This document shows positions 1-7,924 of a stretch of DNA of 20,726 nucleotides, one piece after another. The DNA comes from Candidatus Omnitrophota bacterium (lineage in GTDB: Bacteria > Omnitrophota > Gorgyraeia > Gorgyraeales > Gorgyraeaceae): positions 1 through 20,726 of the forward strand of contig JABMRA010000083.1 in NCBI GenBank assembly GCA_013202925.1, read 5' to 3'. The position numbers and the translations under genes were made by a program. The notes under the pieces are model-generated. The model worked only from the letters and a program-made list of their open reading frames with translations. It made no database searches and had not been told where the DNA came from. How positions within the stretch are numbered: the stretch's first letter is position 1; every line of letters starts with the position of its first letter.

Positions 1-8
1 GGCCAGAT

Positions 9-50
9 GTCAGAAATCAGATTTTTCTGCTTTCTGTCTTCTGTCTTCTG
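9..50. repeat. Dispersed CAGAA/TTCTG repeat, copy 1
   Basis: This stretch is built from TTCTGTC/CAGAAAT words with a small internal inverted repeat (cagaaa ... tttctg). A 22-nt segment at 9-30 is identical to 3680-3701 in the dnaE-guaB3 gap. A third, simpler member lies at 9129-9160 directly after groEL. All three copies are outside genes. On the minus strand, copy 1 would lie in the 5' leader of whatever the promoter at 80-109 drives. Confidence 0.6.
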
Positions 51-79
51 TTGTTGTATCTGGTTTAATTACAAGGGGT

Positions 80-109
80 AGTGTAACACGGTTCGCATGA
101 CGATGTCAA
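80..109 (-). promoter_or_regulatory. Candidate sigma70-type promoter pointing left
   Basis: Read on the minus strand, TTGACA (104-109) is followed after 18 nt by TACACT (80-85), with an AT-rich stretch just upstream. The -35 box is perfect and the -10 box matches four of six positions. The target gene is outside the window, so this is a sequence-only prediction. Confidence 0.4.
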
Positions 110-203
110 ACAAAATTTAAGCATTGCATGTATTATTTTGAATATTTACGTAACGCCCTGCACTGCCAGACCATGCATAGCTTAACCAAACATTGAAAGC
201 ATC

Positions 204-3200
204 CTAATTTTGTTCGAATTTGACATGGTCGAGACCTATGAGTTCCTCCAGGTCCGCGATCATCTCATTGGTAGGGCTTACGAAGAGGTCTTTGTCGACC
301 AGTATGCGATACGCGCCGTTCTTCTTGGTCGAGACATTTAGGTAGACAGGGGTGCTGCCTCTGTGCCTTTTGAACGCTGTCTTCAATCTTTCCAGGACTT
401 CATTATCCGTGCCGAGGGCAAAGATATTTATGGATATGGCCTGGGTAAAACGCGACCTTGCATCCTCGATCGGTACTATATCCTCGACTATTATCTTGGG
501 CCTTTCTTCCTTCAGGTTCAACCTCCCGTCCACGAAAACAGGAAAATTCACCCTTATGAATTTCGAGACATTTTTATAGGCCGCGGGGAAGACCAGGATC
601 TCGACAGTGCCCTCCAGGTCCTCCATCATCATAATGGCCATTTTTTCTTTGGTGCGCTTGGTGATGGTGTTCTTGACTTTATTTATTATTCCGCCGAATC
701 TGATCTTTGCGCCATCCGCTAAATCCTTTAACTTGTCGCTCGTGGTCGTCGAATATTCGCTCAATATCTTTTCATATCTGGCAAGGGGATGCCCTGTTAT
801 GTAAAATCCGATCATCTCTTTTTCAAAATGTAAAAGCTGGCCCTCTGGCCATTCCTTTATATCAGGCGGGTCCTGTTCTACCCCGCGGTCACCAAAAAGC
901 AGCATCTGGCCGAGCGCCCTTTCCTTCTGTATGGCATTGGCTGTATCAATGGCCCTGGCAAGTATTGCCATCATCTGTGAGCGCTTCAGGCCAAGGCTGT
1001 CAAACGCGCCGCATTTAATAAGACTCTCTATTACCTTTTTATTGACCAGCCGCGAATCCGTACGTTCGCAGAAATCACACAGCGATTTAAAAGGTCCTGC
1101 TTCCATGCGCGCCTTTATGATTGATTCTATGGCTCCCTGGCCGACATTCTTAACAGCTCCCAGGCCGAACCGTATGGCGAGCTTTCCTACCATTGTGAAA
1201 TTCGCAAAACTTTCATTGATGTCAGGCGGCAATATCTTTATATTCATCCGCTCTGCCTCGTCTATATATTCGACGATCTTGTCTGTGTTGTCTTTTTCAC
1301 TCGTAAGGAGCGCTGTTGTAAACTCAACCGGGAAGTTTGCCTTTAAAAAGGCAGTCCTGTAGGATATCATCGCGTATGCGGCAGAATGGCTTTTATTGAA
1401 ACCATATCCCGCGAAATGTTCTATCAGGCTGAAGATCCTTTCCGCCACCCTTCTGCTGATTTTATTTTTTGCTGCCCCTTCTATGAATGCGCACTTCTGC
1501 TGATCCATTATCTCAGGCGTCTTTTTTCCGATCGCCCGGCGCAGGATATCTGCCTGGCTGAGCGAAAAACCTGCCAGGCTAGAGACGATCATCATGACCT
1601 GTTCCTGATACACTATGATACCGTACGTCTCCTTCAAAATAGATTTGAGGAGCGGGTGGTCATAGGTGACCTCTATCTCGCCGTGTTTTCTTTTCATGAA
1701 ATCATCTAACATGCCGCTGCCGATCGGACCAGGCCTGTAGAGCGCCAAGAGGGCCACTATGTCCTCGAATTTCGTAGGCTTCAGCTTTTTCAACAAGTCC
1801 CTCATGCCTGAACTTTCCAACTGAAATATGCCCATTGTCTGGGCGCGGCTCAAAAGTTTGTAGGTCTTTGCGTCGTCCATCAAGACATTCTCTACGTCTA
1901 AGTCTATGTTGTTGACCCGGCTCACTATTTTTATGGCCTCCTGAATGACCGTCAATGTCCTAAGGCCCAAAAAGTCCATCTTTAAAAGGCCTATTTTCTC
2001 GAGCGACGTCATTGCGTATCCGGTTGAAACCTGGCCATCGCCGGTCTTAAAAAGCGGCACGTGATCCGCAAGAGGGTCTTCGCTTATGACAACGCCTGCG
2101 GCGTGTGTTGATGCGTGACGGGTAAGGCCTTCGAGGTGCCTCGAGGTATCGATGAGTTCTTTTATTTTCGGATCCTGTTTATAGATGCTTCTTAACTCCG
2201 GCTCCTGCTCAAGCGCCAGGTTCAATGTCATGTTTGGATCCACGGGCACAAGTTTCGCAATCTTGTCCACTTCGCCATACGGCACGTTCATGACGCGCCC
2301 TACGTCCCTGATGACCGCCTTTGCAGCCATTGTTCCAAACGTTATGATCTGCGCCACGTTTTCCTGGCCGTATTTCTGTATCACATAATCTATAACCTCG
2401 CCCCTGCGCTCGTAACAAAAATCTATATCAATATCAGGCATGGTAACGCGCTCTTCATTCAGGAATCTTTCAAAAAGCAGGTTATATTTCAATGGGTCTA
2501 TGTCTGTTATGCCCAGACAATAACTCACGATGCTGCCTGCGGCAGAGCCCCTGCCAGGGCCGACCGCTATACCTTTGCTCTTTGCGTAACTTACAAAATC
2601 CCAGGCAATGAGAAAATAGCTCGTGTATCCGGCCTTGTTGATGACACCCTCTTCATGCTCAAGCCTCTGCCTGACCTCCGGGGTTATATCCTTGTATCTC
2701 TTCTTCAGGCCCTGCTCACAAAGGTCTTTTAAGTATTTTTCGCGCGTTAGGCCTTCCGGGACTGAATAGTGAGGCAGGAATGTCTTTGAAAAATCCAATT
2801 CCAGGTTACACCTCTCGGCTATCTTTATCGTATTGGAGATCGCCTCCGGCACGTCCTTAAAAAGTCCTTTCATCTCTTCGGCGGACTTTAAATAAAACTG
2901 ATCTGTCTGCAATTTCATGCGGTTCGGGTCGTCGAGATTGGTCTGCGTCTGAATGCAGAGAAGCGCCTCGTGCGCCCTGGCGCTCTCTTTGGTAAGATAA
3001 TGGACATCGTTTGTCGCCACAACCCCGACGCCTAATTTCTTGCCTAGTCTTATCAATACCTCGCTTACCTTTTTCTGTTCAGGGATCAGATTATCCTGCA
3101 ATTCAAAATAAAAATTGTCCTTGCCCAGGATCTCACGGTATTGACCGGCCAGTTCGCAGATCTTGTCTTCTTTTTTATTTAGCGCGAGACTTGAGAATTC

Positions 3201-3632
3201 ACTTTTAAGGCAGCTGGAAAGCGCTATCAGGCCCTTTGAATACCGCGCGAGGACCTCCTTATCGATCCTCGGTTTATAATAAAACCCTTCAAGGTACCCG
3301 ACAGAGACCAGCTTCATGAGATTTCTGTATCCTGTCTCGTCCCTGGCTAAAAGTATAAGGTGGTTTGCTGTCTCGCCGCCGCTGTAGATGGTCTTATCCA
3401 GGCGGCTTTTGGGGGCTACATAGACCTCGCATCCTATTATGGGCTTTATGCCGTTCTGCATGCAGGCCTGGTAAAACTCGATTGCGCCGAACATGTTGCC
3501 GTGGTCGGTCATTGCAAGCGCCGGCATCTTCATCCGCCGCGCAAGATCAACCAGTTTTTTTATCAGGCATGCGCCGTCAAGGAGGCTGTATTGGGTGTGA
3601 ACATGTAGGTGGACAAAATCGGAATGGAACAT
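204..3632 (-). CDS. dnaE: DNA polymerase III subunit alpha
   Basis: This is the catalytic subunit of the replicative DNA polymerase (C-family, DnaE1 type). It is 1142 aa, a normal length for DnaE. The N-terminal PHP domain opens with HLHVHTQYSLLDG (residues 8-20). The polymerase active site shows GPGRGSAAGS (358-367) and PDIDIDF (399-405), giving the two catalytic aspartates D402 and D404. The third lies in KMDFLGLRTL at D553. The C-terminal part carries a predicted OB fold (about 985-1040). The protein lacks the embedded 3'-5' exonuclease expected of PolC. The ATG at 3632 fits the family N-terminus, with only a weak purine-rich ribosome binding site (GAGAAG) before it. dnaE lies 114 nt downstream of guaB3 with a repeat between them and no visible promoter, so it may be co-transcribed from the promoter at 4944-4972. 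Confidence 0.97.
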   Translation of the reverse strand: MFHSDFVHLHVHTQYSLLDGACLIKKLVDLARRMKMPALAMTDHGNMFGAIEFYQACMQNGIKPIIGCEVYVAPKSRLDKTIYSGGETANHLILLARDETGYRNLMKLVSVGYLEGFYYKPRIDKEVLARYSKGLIALSSCLKSEFSSLALNKKEDKICELAGQYREILGKDNFYFELQDNLIPEQKKVSEVLIRLGKKLGVGVVATNDVHYLTKESARAHEALLCIQTQTNLDDPNRMKLQTDQFYLKSAEEMKGLFKDVPEAISNTIKIAERCNLELDFSKTFLPHYSVPEGLTREKYLKDLCEQGLKKRYKDITPEVRQRLEHEEGVINKAGYTSYFLIAWDFVSYAKSKGIAVGPGRGSAAGSIVSYCLGITDIDPLKYNLLFERFLNEERVTMPDIDIDFCYERRGEVIDYVIQKYGQENVAQIITFGTMAAKAVIRDVGRVMNVPYGEVDKIAKLVPVDPNMTLNLALEQEPELRSIYKQDPKIKELIDTSRHLEGLTRHASTHAAGVVISEDPLADHVPLFKTGDGQVSTGYAMTSLEKIGLLKMDFLGLRTLTVIQEAIKIVSRVNNIDLDVENVLMDDAKTYKLLSRAQTMGIFQLESSGMRDLLKKLKPTKFEDIVALLALYRPGPIGSGMLDDFMKRKHGEIEVTYDHPLLKSILKETYGIIVYQEQVMMIVSSLAGFSLSQADILRRAIGKKTPEIMDQQKCAFIEGAAKNKISRRVAERIFSLIEHFAGYGFNKSHSAAYAMISYRTAFLKANFPVEFTTALLTSEKDNTDKIVEYIDEAERMNIKILPPDINESFANFTMVGKLAIRFGLGAVKNVGQGAIESIIKARMEAGPFKSLCDFCERTDSRLVNKKVIESLIKCGAFDSLGLKRSQMMAILARAIDTANAIQKERALGQMLLFGDRGVEQDPPDIKEWPEGQLLHFEKEMIGFYITGHPLARYEKILSEYSTTTSDKLKDLADGAKIRFGGIINKVKNTITKRTKEKMAIMMMEDLEGTVEILVFPAAYKNVSKFIRVNFPVFVDGRLNLKEERPKIIVEDIVPIEDARSRFTQAISINIFALGTDNEVLERLKTAFKRHRGSTPVYLNVSTKKNGAYRILVDKDLFVSPTNEMIADLEELIGLDHVKFEQN

Positions 3633-3660
3633 CTTCTCGTAATTATAAAAATCAATGTTT

Positions 3661-3728
3661 CAGAAGACAGAAGTCAGAAGTCAGAAATCAGATTTTTCTG
3701 CCCTCTGTCTTCTGTACTCTGTCTTCTG
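3661..3728. repeat. Dispersed CAGAA/TTCTG inverted repeat, copy 2
   Basis: The left half is rich in CAGAAGACAGAAGTC words and the right half in CTCTGTCTTCTG words, so the 68-nt stretch can fold back on itself around gatttttctg. It shares an identical 22-nt core (3680-3701) with copy 1 at 9-30. It fills most of the gap between guaB3 and dnaE. There is no T-tract making it an obvious intrinsic terminator. Confidence 0.65.
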
Positions 3729-3746
3729 AAAAACTTCGCCTGTCTA

Positions 3747-4907
3747 CTATTTCCCCATCCCTACTCTCTGTACTCTCTGCATCAATTTGCCTTCTGTCTT
3801 GATGGATGGGGCTATTATGATTTCTGTCAACTGCATCTCTTTTATATTCCTTGCGCCGAGATTGCCCATGGAGGTCATAAGCGCGCCTACCAGATTCTGA
3901 GACCCGTCGTCGAGCCTGGCAGGCCCGAAAAGTATTTCCTCGAGCGTGCCCGTAGTGCCTACCTGTATGCGCGTGCCTCTCGGCAGATTGGCATGAGGTG
4001 TTGCCATGCCCCAGTGATACCCTCTTCCGGGCGCCTCTTTCGCCCTGGCGAATGCCGAGCCCACCATTACCGCATCTGCGCCGCTTGCAAAGGCCTTGCA
4101 GATATCTCCGCCTGAGTCCATGCCTCCGTCTGTAATGATAGGTATGTACCTGCCTTCTTTTTTGTAATAAAAATCCCGGGCTGCTGCCACATCAGAGGTC
4201 GCTGTAACCTGCGGAACACCTATGCCAAGCACGCCCCTGGTAGTACATGCCGCGCCGGGGCCTATGCCTACCAGGATCCCGCTGGGCCCTGCATCCATCA
4301 ATTCCAGGGCCACATTATACGTTACGCAATTGCCTAAAATAACAGGTATCTTCATTGATTTAATAAATTTTTTCAAATCAACGACCCTGTACTCTTTTGA
4401 TGCATGCCTCACGCTAATGACTGTTGACTGGACCACGAATACATCCGCGCCTGCATCCTGCGCGATCTTCCCGAAGCGCTCTGCATTCTGCGGAATAGTG
4501 CTGACCGCAGCCGTGGCCTTTTTGCTCTTTATCTCCTTGATCCTTTTTGCAATAAGTTTTTCCTTTACCGGCTTTGTGTATAATGACTGTACGAGCTTTG
4601 TCGCCTCCTGCGGGCTCGCCTTTGCTATCTTTTTCAGTATCTCGTCCGGATTATCATAACGGGTCTGCACTCCGTCGAGGTTCAAAACCGCTATGCCGCC
4701 CAACCTGCTCATCTCGATTACAAATTTCACGTCCACCACACCGTCCATTGCAGCGGCAAGTATGGGCACCTTGTATTTTCTGTCGCCCAGATCCCATCTC
4801 GTATCTACCTCGTTGGGATTGATCGTGATAGAGCCCGGCACCAGGGCGATCTCGTCAAAGCCATAACACCTGCGCGCCTTTCTGCCTCTTCCAACCCACA
4901 TACCCAT
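3747..4907 (-). CDS. guaB3: GuaB3-type IMP dehydrogenase family protein
   Basis: The protein is a member of the IMP dehydrogenase/GMP reductase TIM-barrel family, which acts in purine nucleotide metabolism. At 386 aa it lacks the CBS (Bateman) insert of canonical GuaB, as expected for the GuaB3 subgroup. The catalytic loop is visible as GPGAACTTRGVLGIG (216-230), with the nucleophilic cysteine at C221. IITDGGMDSGGDICKAFASG (257-276) is the phosphate-binding segment, followed by GADAVMVGSAFA. The ATG at 4907 has a good ribosome binding site (GGAGGT, 7 nt away). A promoter with a 17-nt spacer lies just upstream and dnaE follows. Whether it makes XMP from IMP, as reported for some GuaB3 proteins, or has another role is not decided by sequence. 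The family call is firm and the exact reaction is inference. Confidence 0.85.
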   Translation of the reverse strand: MGMWVGRGRKARRCYGFDEIALVPGSITINPNEVDTRWDLGDRKYKVPILAAAMDGVVDVKFVIEMSRLGGIAVLNLDGVQTRYDNPDEILKKIAKASPQEATKLVQSLYTKPVKEKLIAKRIKEIKSKKATAAVSTIPQNAERFGKIAQDAGADVFVVQSTVISVRHASKEYRVVDLKKFIKSMKIPVILGNCVTYNVALELMDAGPSGILVGIGPGAACTTRGVLGIGVPQVTATSDVAAARDFYYKKEGRYIPIITDGGMDSGGDICKAFASGADAVMVGSAFARAKEAPGRGYHWGMATPHANLPRGTRIQVGTTGTLEEILFGPARLDDGSQNLVGALMTSMGNLGARNIKEMQLTEIIIAPSIKTEGKLMQRVQRVGMGK

Positions 4908-4943
4908 AGTAGCTACCTCCGGTTTTATATGTTAATTTTATGT

Positions 4944-4972
4944 ATAATACAGTAACCCTCAAATAAAGTCAA
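4944..4972 (-). promoter_or_regulatory. Promoter for guaB3 (and perhaps dnaE)
   Basis: On the minus strand TTGACT (4967-4972) and TATTAT (4944-4949) are separated by exactly 17 nt. The expected transcription start leaves a leader of about 30 nt carrying the GGAGGT ribosome binding site. Five of six positions match the consensus in each box. Confidence 0.7.
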
Positions 4973-5029
4973 GATTTAGTTAGCCTAATGCCTTTCTGCT
5001 GAGCCCGGCATTCAAAAAGACGCCTGCGA

Positions 5030-6646
5030 CTAACCCTGCCTCGGCAGAAGCAACACCTCCAGAAGAAATATCCTGAACAGGCCCTTTTTCCAGAACTCCC
5101 TGCCCTCCGGTCTCTGCATGATAACGTCCTTTACCTCGTGAAACAGGCCCAATGTCTTCTGCGAGTGCTCTCGGGAGATCTCATGCGTGGAGAACCGCGC
5201 CTCCAGAACACCTTCTGTCATAAGATCCATCGGCGCTGGCTTTGAAGACAAAAGCCCTTTTACGGACTCAAAGAATTCCCTGTGCGCCAGATAGTCAAAC
5301 CTGGGCATCCCGTAGATCTTGAATCCCCTGCATAAGGCGTCATATATCTCTTTTATGAATTCCCTGGGATTTTTAATCGCCATCTCGCTCAGCCTCCTGC
5401 TTCTTACAAAGACCCACATTATAAAGGCCGACAAGGCCAGTATCAACAGCCAGAACAAAATCATCAGGACATGCCACGCCCGGCTCTTTTTCTTTATCGG
5501 CTCCAGGGGCTCTGTTATTTTTATCTCCACATCGTTGCTAAAATTGCCCAGGTAGATCGCTGATACACTTACAAAACCTTTCTCTTTTGCTGTAAGATTG
5601 CCGTCTCCGTCTATTGAAACCTTTGCGGTGCCCCTGACCTTCCAGTCAACGAGCCGCGTAGCCGGAATAGTAGACCCATCGCTCAGTTTCAATTCTGCCT
5701 CGAGCATGGCCTTGCTGTCCAGAGGCACCTCGTCGGTGTCTGACTTTATCTCAAGGGATTCTATTTCAAATACATCTATATCCTTATTAAACCCCTTTGC
5801 GGAAAACCGCTCAACAGTCTCTTCCTTTGGCTCCTGCTCTTTTTGCGCCTCGTCCTCCTTCTTGCCTACCCCAGATGTCTCCCTCTTTTTCATTTCGTCA
5901 TCGACGATCTGTTCTTTTCTTGCCTTTATATTCTCCTTTATTGTCTTAGGCGCATCCTTTATCAACTTTAACAATGGGATCTGTTCGGAAAGGCTCAGAA
6001 GCGTGGACGGTATCCATTTCAAAGACAGATTTTCAAATCTTGGGACAAGCGGATACATAAAAGACGCGACGATCAGGACCAGGGAAAACATTACTGCGCC
6101 TACCTTTATCTGCTGCCATAGACTCATTATGGCTTCCTGATCTCCTATTATCAACGACCCTTTTCTTTTCTTCGCGCACACCAGGTCCAGGCGCATTGTA
6201 AAAATAAAAATAAATAAGAACAGCGAAAGCAGCGTTATGTAGAACATTTCCTGCTCGAGCGCAAGGGCACATGATGAGATAAGAAGGCACGCTGATATAA
6301 ACTGCACTATAGCGTAACTCTTTCCTGTCCTCAGGCCAAAGCTCTGAAAAAGTGTAAGCCACGCAAGGGCTATAGAAAAGATCCTGATTAGATTTTCGAA
6401 CGTTATGGCTGTGTTGTATAACCTGCCAAGTATGATCACTACTGCCGCAAGAGACAGGGCGCCTATAAAGGTATCTATGTGCTGTGGCCTCGAGCCCTTC
6501 ATCTGCCAGCTCACGACAAAACCCGCAACCGTGCCGAGTATCAATATCGCGGCAATAAACGGATTCAGGATAGCCTGGATACTTAAAAGCCCTATGATCG
6601 CAAGGGCCATATTTGCAAAATGAAAATATAATGTGTCTCTATCCAT
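5030..6646 (-). CDS. TgpA-like membrane protein with Ig-like domain instead of transglutaminase core
   Basis: This 538-aa protein has the outline of the TgpA/DUF3488 family. Roughly seven hydrophobic segments occupy residues 10-200 and end in a YPLVPRFENLSLKW motif resembling the end of DUF3488. Next comes a charged, Lys/Glu-rich linker (about 230-285), then a Big_2-like beta domain (about 293-378: substitution-of-constants pattern with LSDGST and a GDGNLTAKEKG turn). A final membrane helix (about 390-414) precedes a DUF4129-like tail (about 425-538). TgpA proteins normally carry a Cys-His-Asp transglutaminase core where the Ig-like domain lies here, and no such domain or conserved Cys is present. 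It is the last gene of the MoxR-DUF58 unit, 21 nt after the DUF58 gene. The role is probably in the cell envelope, but the function is unknown. The topology is predicted by eye. Confidence 0.75.
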   Translation of the reverse strand: MDRDTLYFHFANMALAIIGLLSIQAILNPFIAAILILGTVAGFVVSWQMKGSRPQHIDTFIGALSLAAVVIILGRLYNTAITFENLIRIFSIALAWLTLFQSFGLRTGKSYAIVQFISACLLISSCALALEQEMFYITLLSLFLFIFIFTMRLDLVCAKKRKGSLIIGDQEAIMSLWQQIKVGAVMFSLVLIVASFMYPLVPRFENLSLKWIPSTLLSLSEQIPLLKLIKDAPKTIKENIKARKEQIVDDEMKKRETSGVGKKEDEAQKEQEPKEETVERFSAKGFNKDIDVFEIESLEIKSDTDEVPLDSKAMLEAELKLSDGSTIPATRLVDWKVRGTAKVSIDGDGNLTAKEKGFVSVSAIYLGNFSNDVEIKITEPLEPIKKKSRAWHVLMILFWLLILALSAFIMWVFVRSRRLSEMAIKNPREFIKEIYDALCRGFKIYGMPRFDYLAHREFFESVKGLLSSKPAPMDLMTEGVLEARFSTHEISREHSQKTLGLFHEVKDVIMQRPEGREFWKKGLFRIFLLEVLLLPRQG

Positions 6647-6667
6647 TATAAATTCTCGCTCTCATCT

Positions 6668-7897
6668 CTACACGCTTTCGAACTTCTTCTCCAGGTCGTC
6701 GCCTTTTGAGACCTTGTACACGTATGCCTCAAGGCTCGCGAGCGCCTCATCAAACTTTTTCGCGGCCTCTACGTCAAGATGTTCTGCCTCATCAGCCTGG
6801 CCAAACGTGGAAAGGGCCAATACAACCAGTATAAGCTTCACGCCCTTGACCTTAAACTGGACCAGGCTCGTCAAGCTATCCATATCATTATCAAGCATCA
6901 CCACTATCAAGGTGGAGCGGTGGGGCGTTACAAAACTTGTTTCTTCAAGGGCCTGGCTAAGAGTAAAATTACCGTCTGCCTGCACCCGCGCCAGATAGTC
7001 CAGGATCTTATACATATGAGATTCGCCTTTTCCAAGAGGTATGAGCACGTCCTGCTTTCCATGTCCTACCATCTGGACAAAGGCGCCTTCATTCAAAAGA
7101 TACCGCGCGATAGAGCCTGCCAGCTTCACTGAATATTCCAGGGTCGTCTCCTTGCCGGTGCCGATATCGTGTCCCTTTTTTAAATCCATGATGATCGTGA
7201 CTTCCTGCACTGCGTTGCGCTCAAACTGTTTTACAATCAGTTTGTTGTGCTTGGCTGTAGAAGGCCAATGTATACGGCTTATCGCATCGCCCTGCTGATA
7301 TTCCCTTACCCCGAAAAATTCATGGCTGTCTCCGCTTATCTTCGCAGTCTCCACACCCATCCAGGAAACAGAACCGCTTGCAAGAGGCGGAAACGAAAAT
7401 ACCCTGAACAGACTAGGATAAACCAGGACCTCTGAAAAGACATTAAGGGATTTTCTCATTTTAAAAAATCCAAGCGCGTCCTGCGAAATAATGGATACAG
7501 GGCCCAACCTCCAGAGCCCTCTCTTGTAGCAATCGATTACGTAGCTGATCTTCTTATTTTCCCTTGGATTTATATTTAATATAAATAAAGAATTCTCCTC
7601 TTTACCTGGCGCTGCGCCGGGAAATCTATCGATGAGTTCAAAGAAACTGACCCCCATGTTGCGTTTATTCCGGATGCCCATTTTGACATTGAGCATATCC
7701 TCTTCATATGCCGTATCATGCATATCTCTGGTTATTGAAATATCAGGTATACTGAGCTGGAGGTGCGCAAAGGAAAGTACGAACATAACGAATACTATCA
7801 CAAAGAATATGTAGACCATTGTTATGTCGGTATTCCACGCAATGGCGAGAAGTACGATTACTGTTATGAGGAGAAATGTGCTTTTGGCGGTTAACAT
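6668..7897 (-). CDS. DUF58 domain-containing protein
   Basis: The protein is 409 aa with two N-terminal membrane helices (about 8-21 and 27-45) and a beta-rich region. The DUF58 signature follows: EFFGVREYQQGDAISRIHW (193-211), then a KQFE segment. A vWA-like domain starts near VTIIMDLK (233-240). The classical DxSxS metal site is not visible, as in many DUF58 proteins of this type. DUF58 proteins are typically encoded between a MoxR ATPase and a transglutaminase-like membrane protein, exactly as here, and are thought to be clients or partners of the ATPase. The gene starts 27 nt after moxR. That spacer holds a small tandem repeat and no strong ribosome binding site precedes the ATG. The family is clear and the cellular role is unknown. 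Confidence 0.9.
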   Translation of the reverse strand: MLTAKSTFLLITVIVLLAIAWNTDITMVYIFFVIVFVMFVLSFAHLQLSIPDISITRDMHDTAYEEDMLNVKMGIRNKRNMGVSFFELIDRFPGAAPGKEENSLFILNINPRENKKISYVIDCYKRGLWRLGPVSIISQDALGFFKMRKSLNVFSEVLVYPSLFRVFSFPPLASGSVSWMGVETAKISGDSHEFFGVREYQQGDAISRIHWPSTAKHNKLIVKQFERNAVQEVTIIMDLKKGHDIGTGKETTLEYSVKLAGSIARYLLNEGAFVQMVGHGKQDVLIPLGKGESHMYKILDYLARVQADGNFTLSQALEETSFVTPHRSTLIVVMLDNDMDSLTSLVQFKVKGVKLILVVLALSTFGQADEAEHLDVEAAKKFDEALASLEAYVYKVSKGDDLEKKFESV

Positions 7898-7900
7898 GTG

Positions 7901-7918
7901 TCGTGATTCGTGATTCGT
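7901..7918. repeat. Short tandem repeat between moxR and the DUF58 gene
   Basis: The sequence reads tcgtgattcgtgattcgt, two and a half copies of an 8-nt unit (gtgattc with one flexible base). It fills the 27-nt gap between the moxR stop and the DUF58 start and takes the position where a ribosome binding site would be expected. Confidence 0.45.
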
Positions 7919-7924
7919 CCGAAA

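Larger units (their letters stand above)
1..203. other. Intergenic region downstream of dnaE
   Basis: No convincing gene is visible here. The region holds a CTTCTGT-rich repeat copy (9-50) and a candidate minus-strand promoter (80-109) that would drive a gene beyond the left edge of the window. I see no clear hairpin plus T-tract terminator after the dnaE stop codon. Confidence 0.6.

Noticed and set aside
352..1709. Plus-strand open frames opposite dnaE, and similar ones opposite other genes
   Set aside because: They have no recognisable domains or ribosome binding sites and are mirrored by well-conserved minus-strand genes. They reflect codon structure of the real genes.
3661..3728. CRISPR-like array
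   Set aside because: The repeat units are about 7 nt, adjoining and imperfect, with no unique spacers and no cas genes nearby.
4987..5012. AATGCC/GGCATT hairpin after the TgpA-like gene as a terminator
   Set aside because: On the transcribed strand the short stem has a 14-nt loop and no T-tract follows it. It also lies upstream of the guaB3 promoter without other support.
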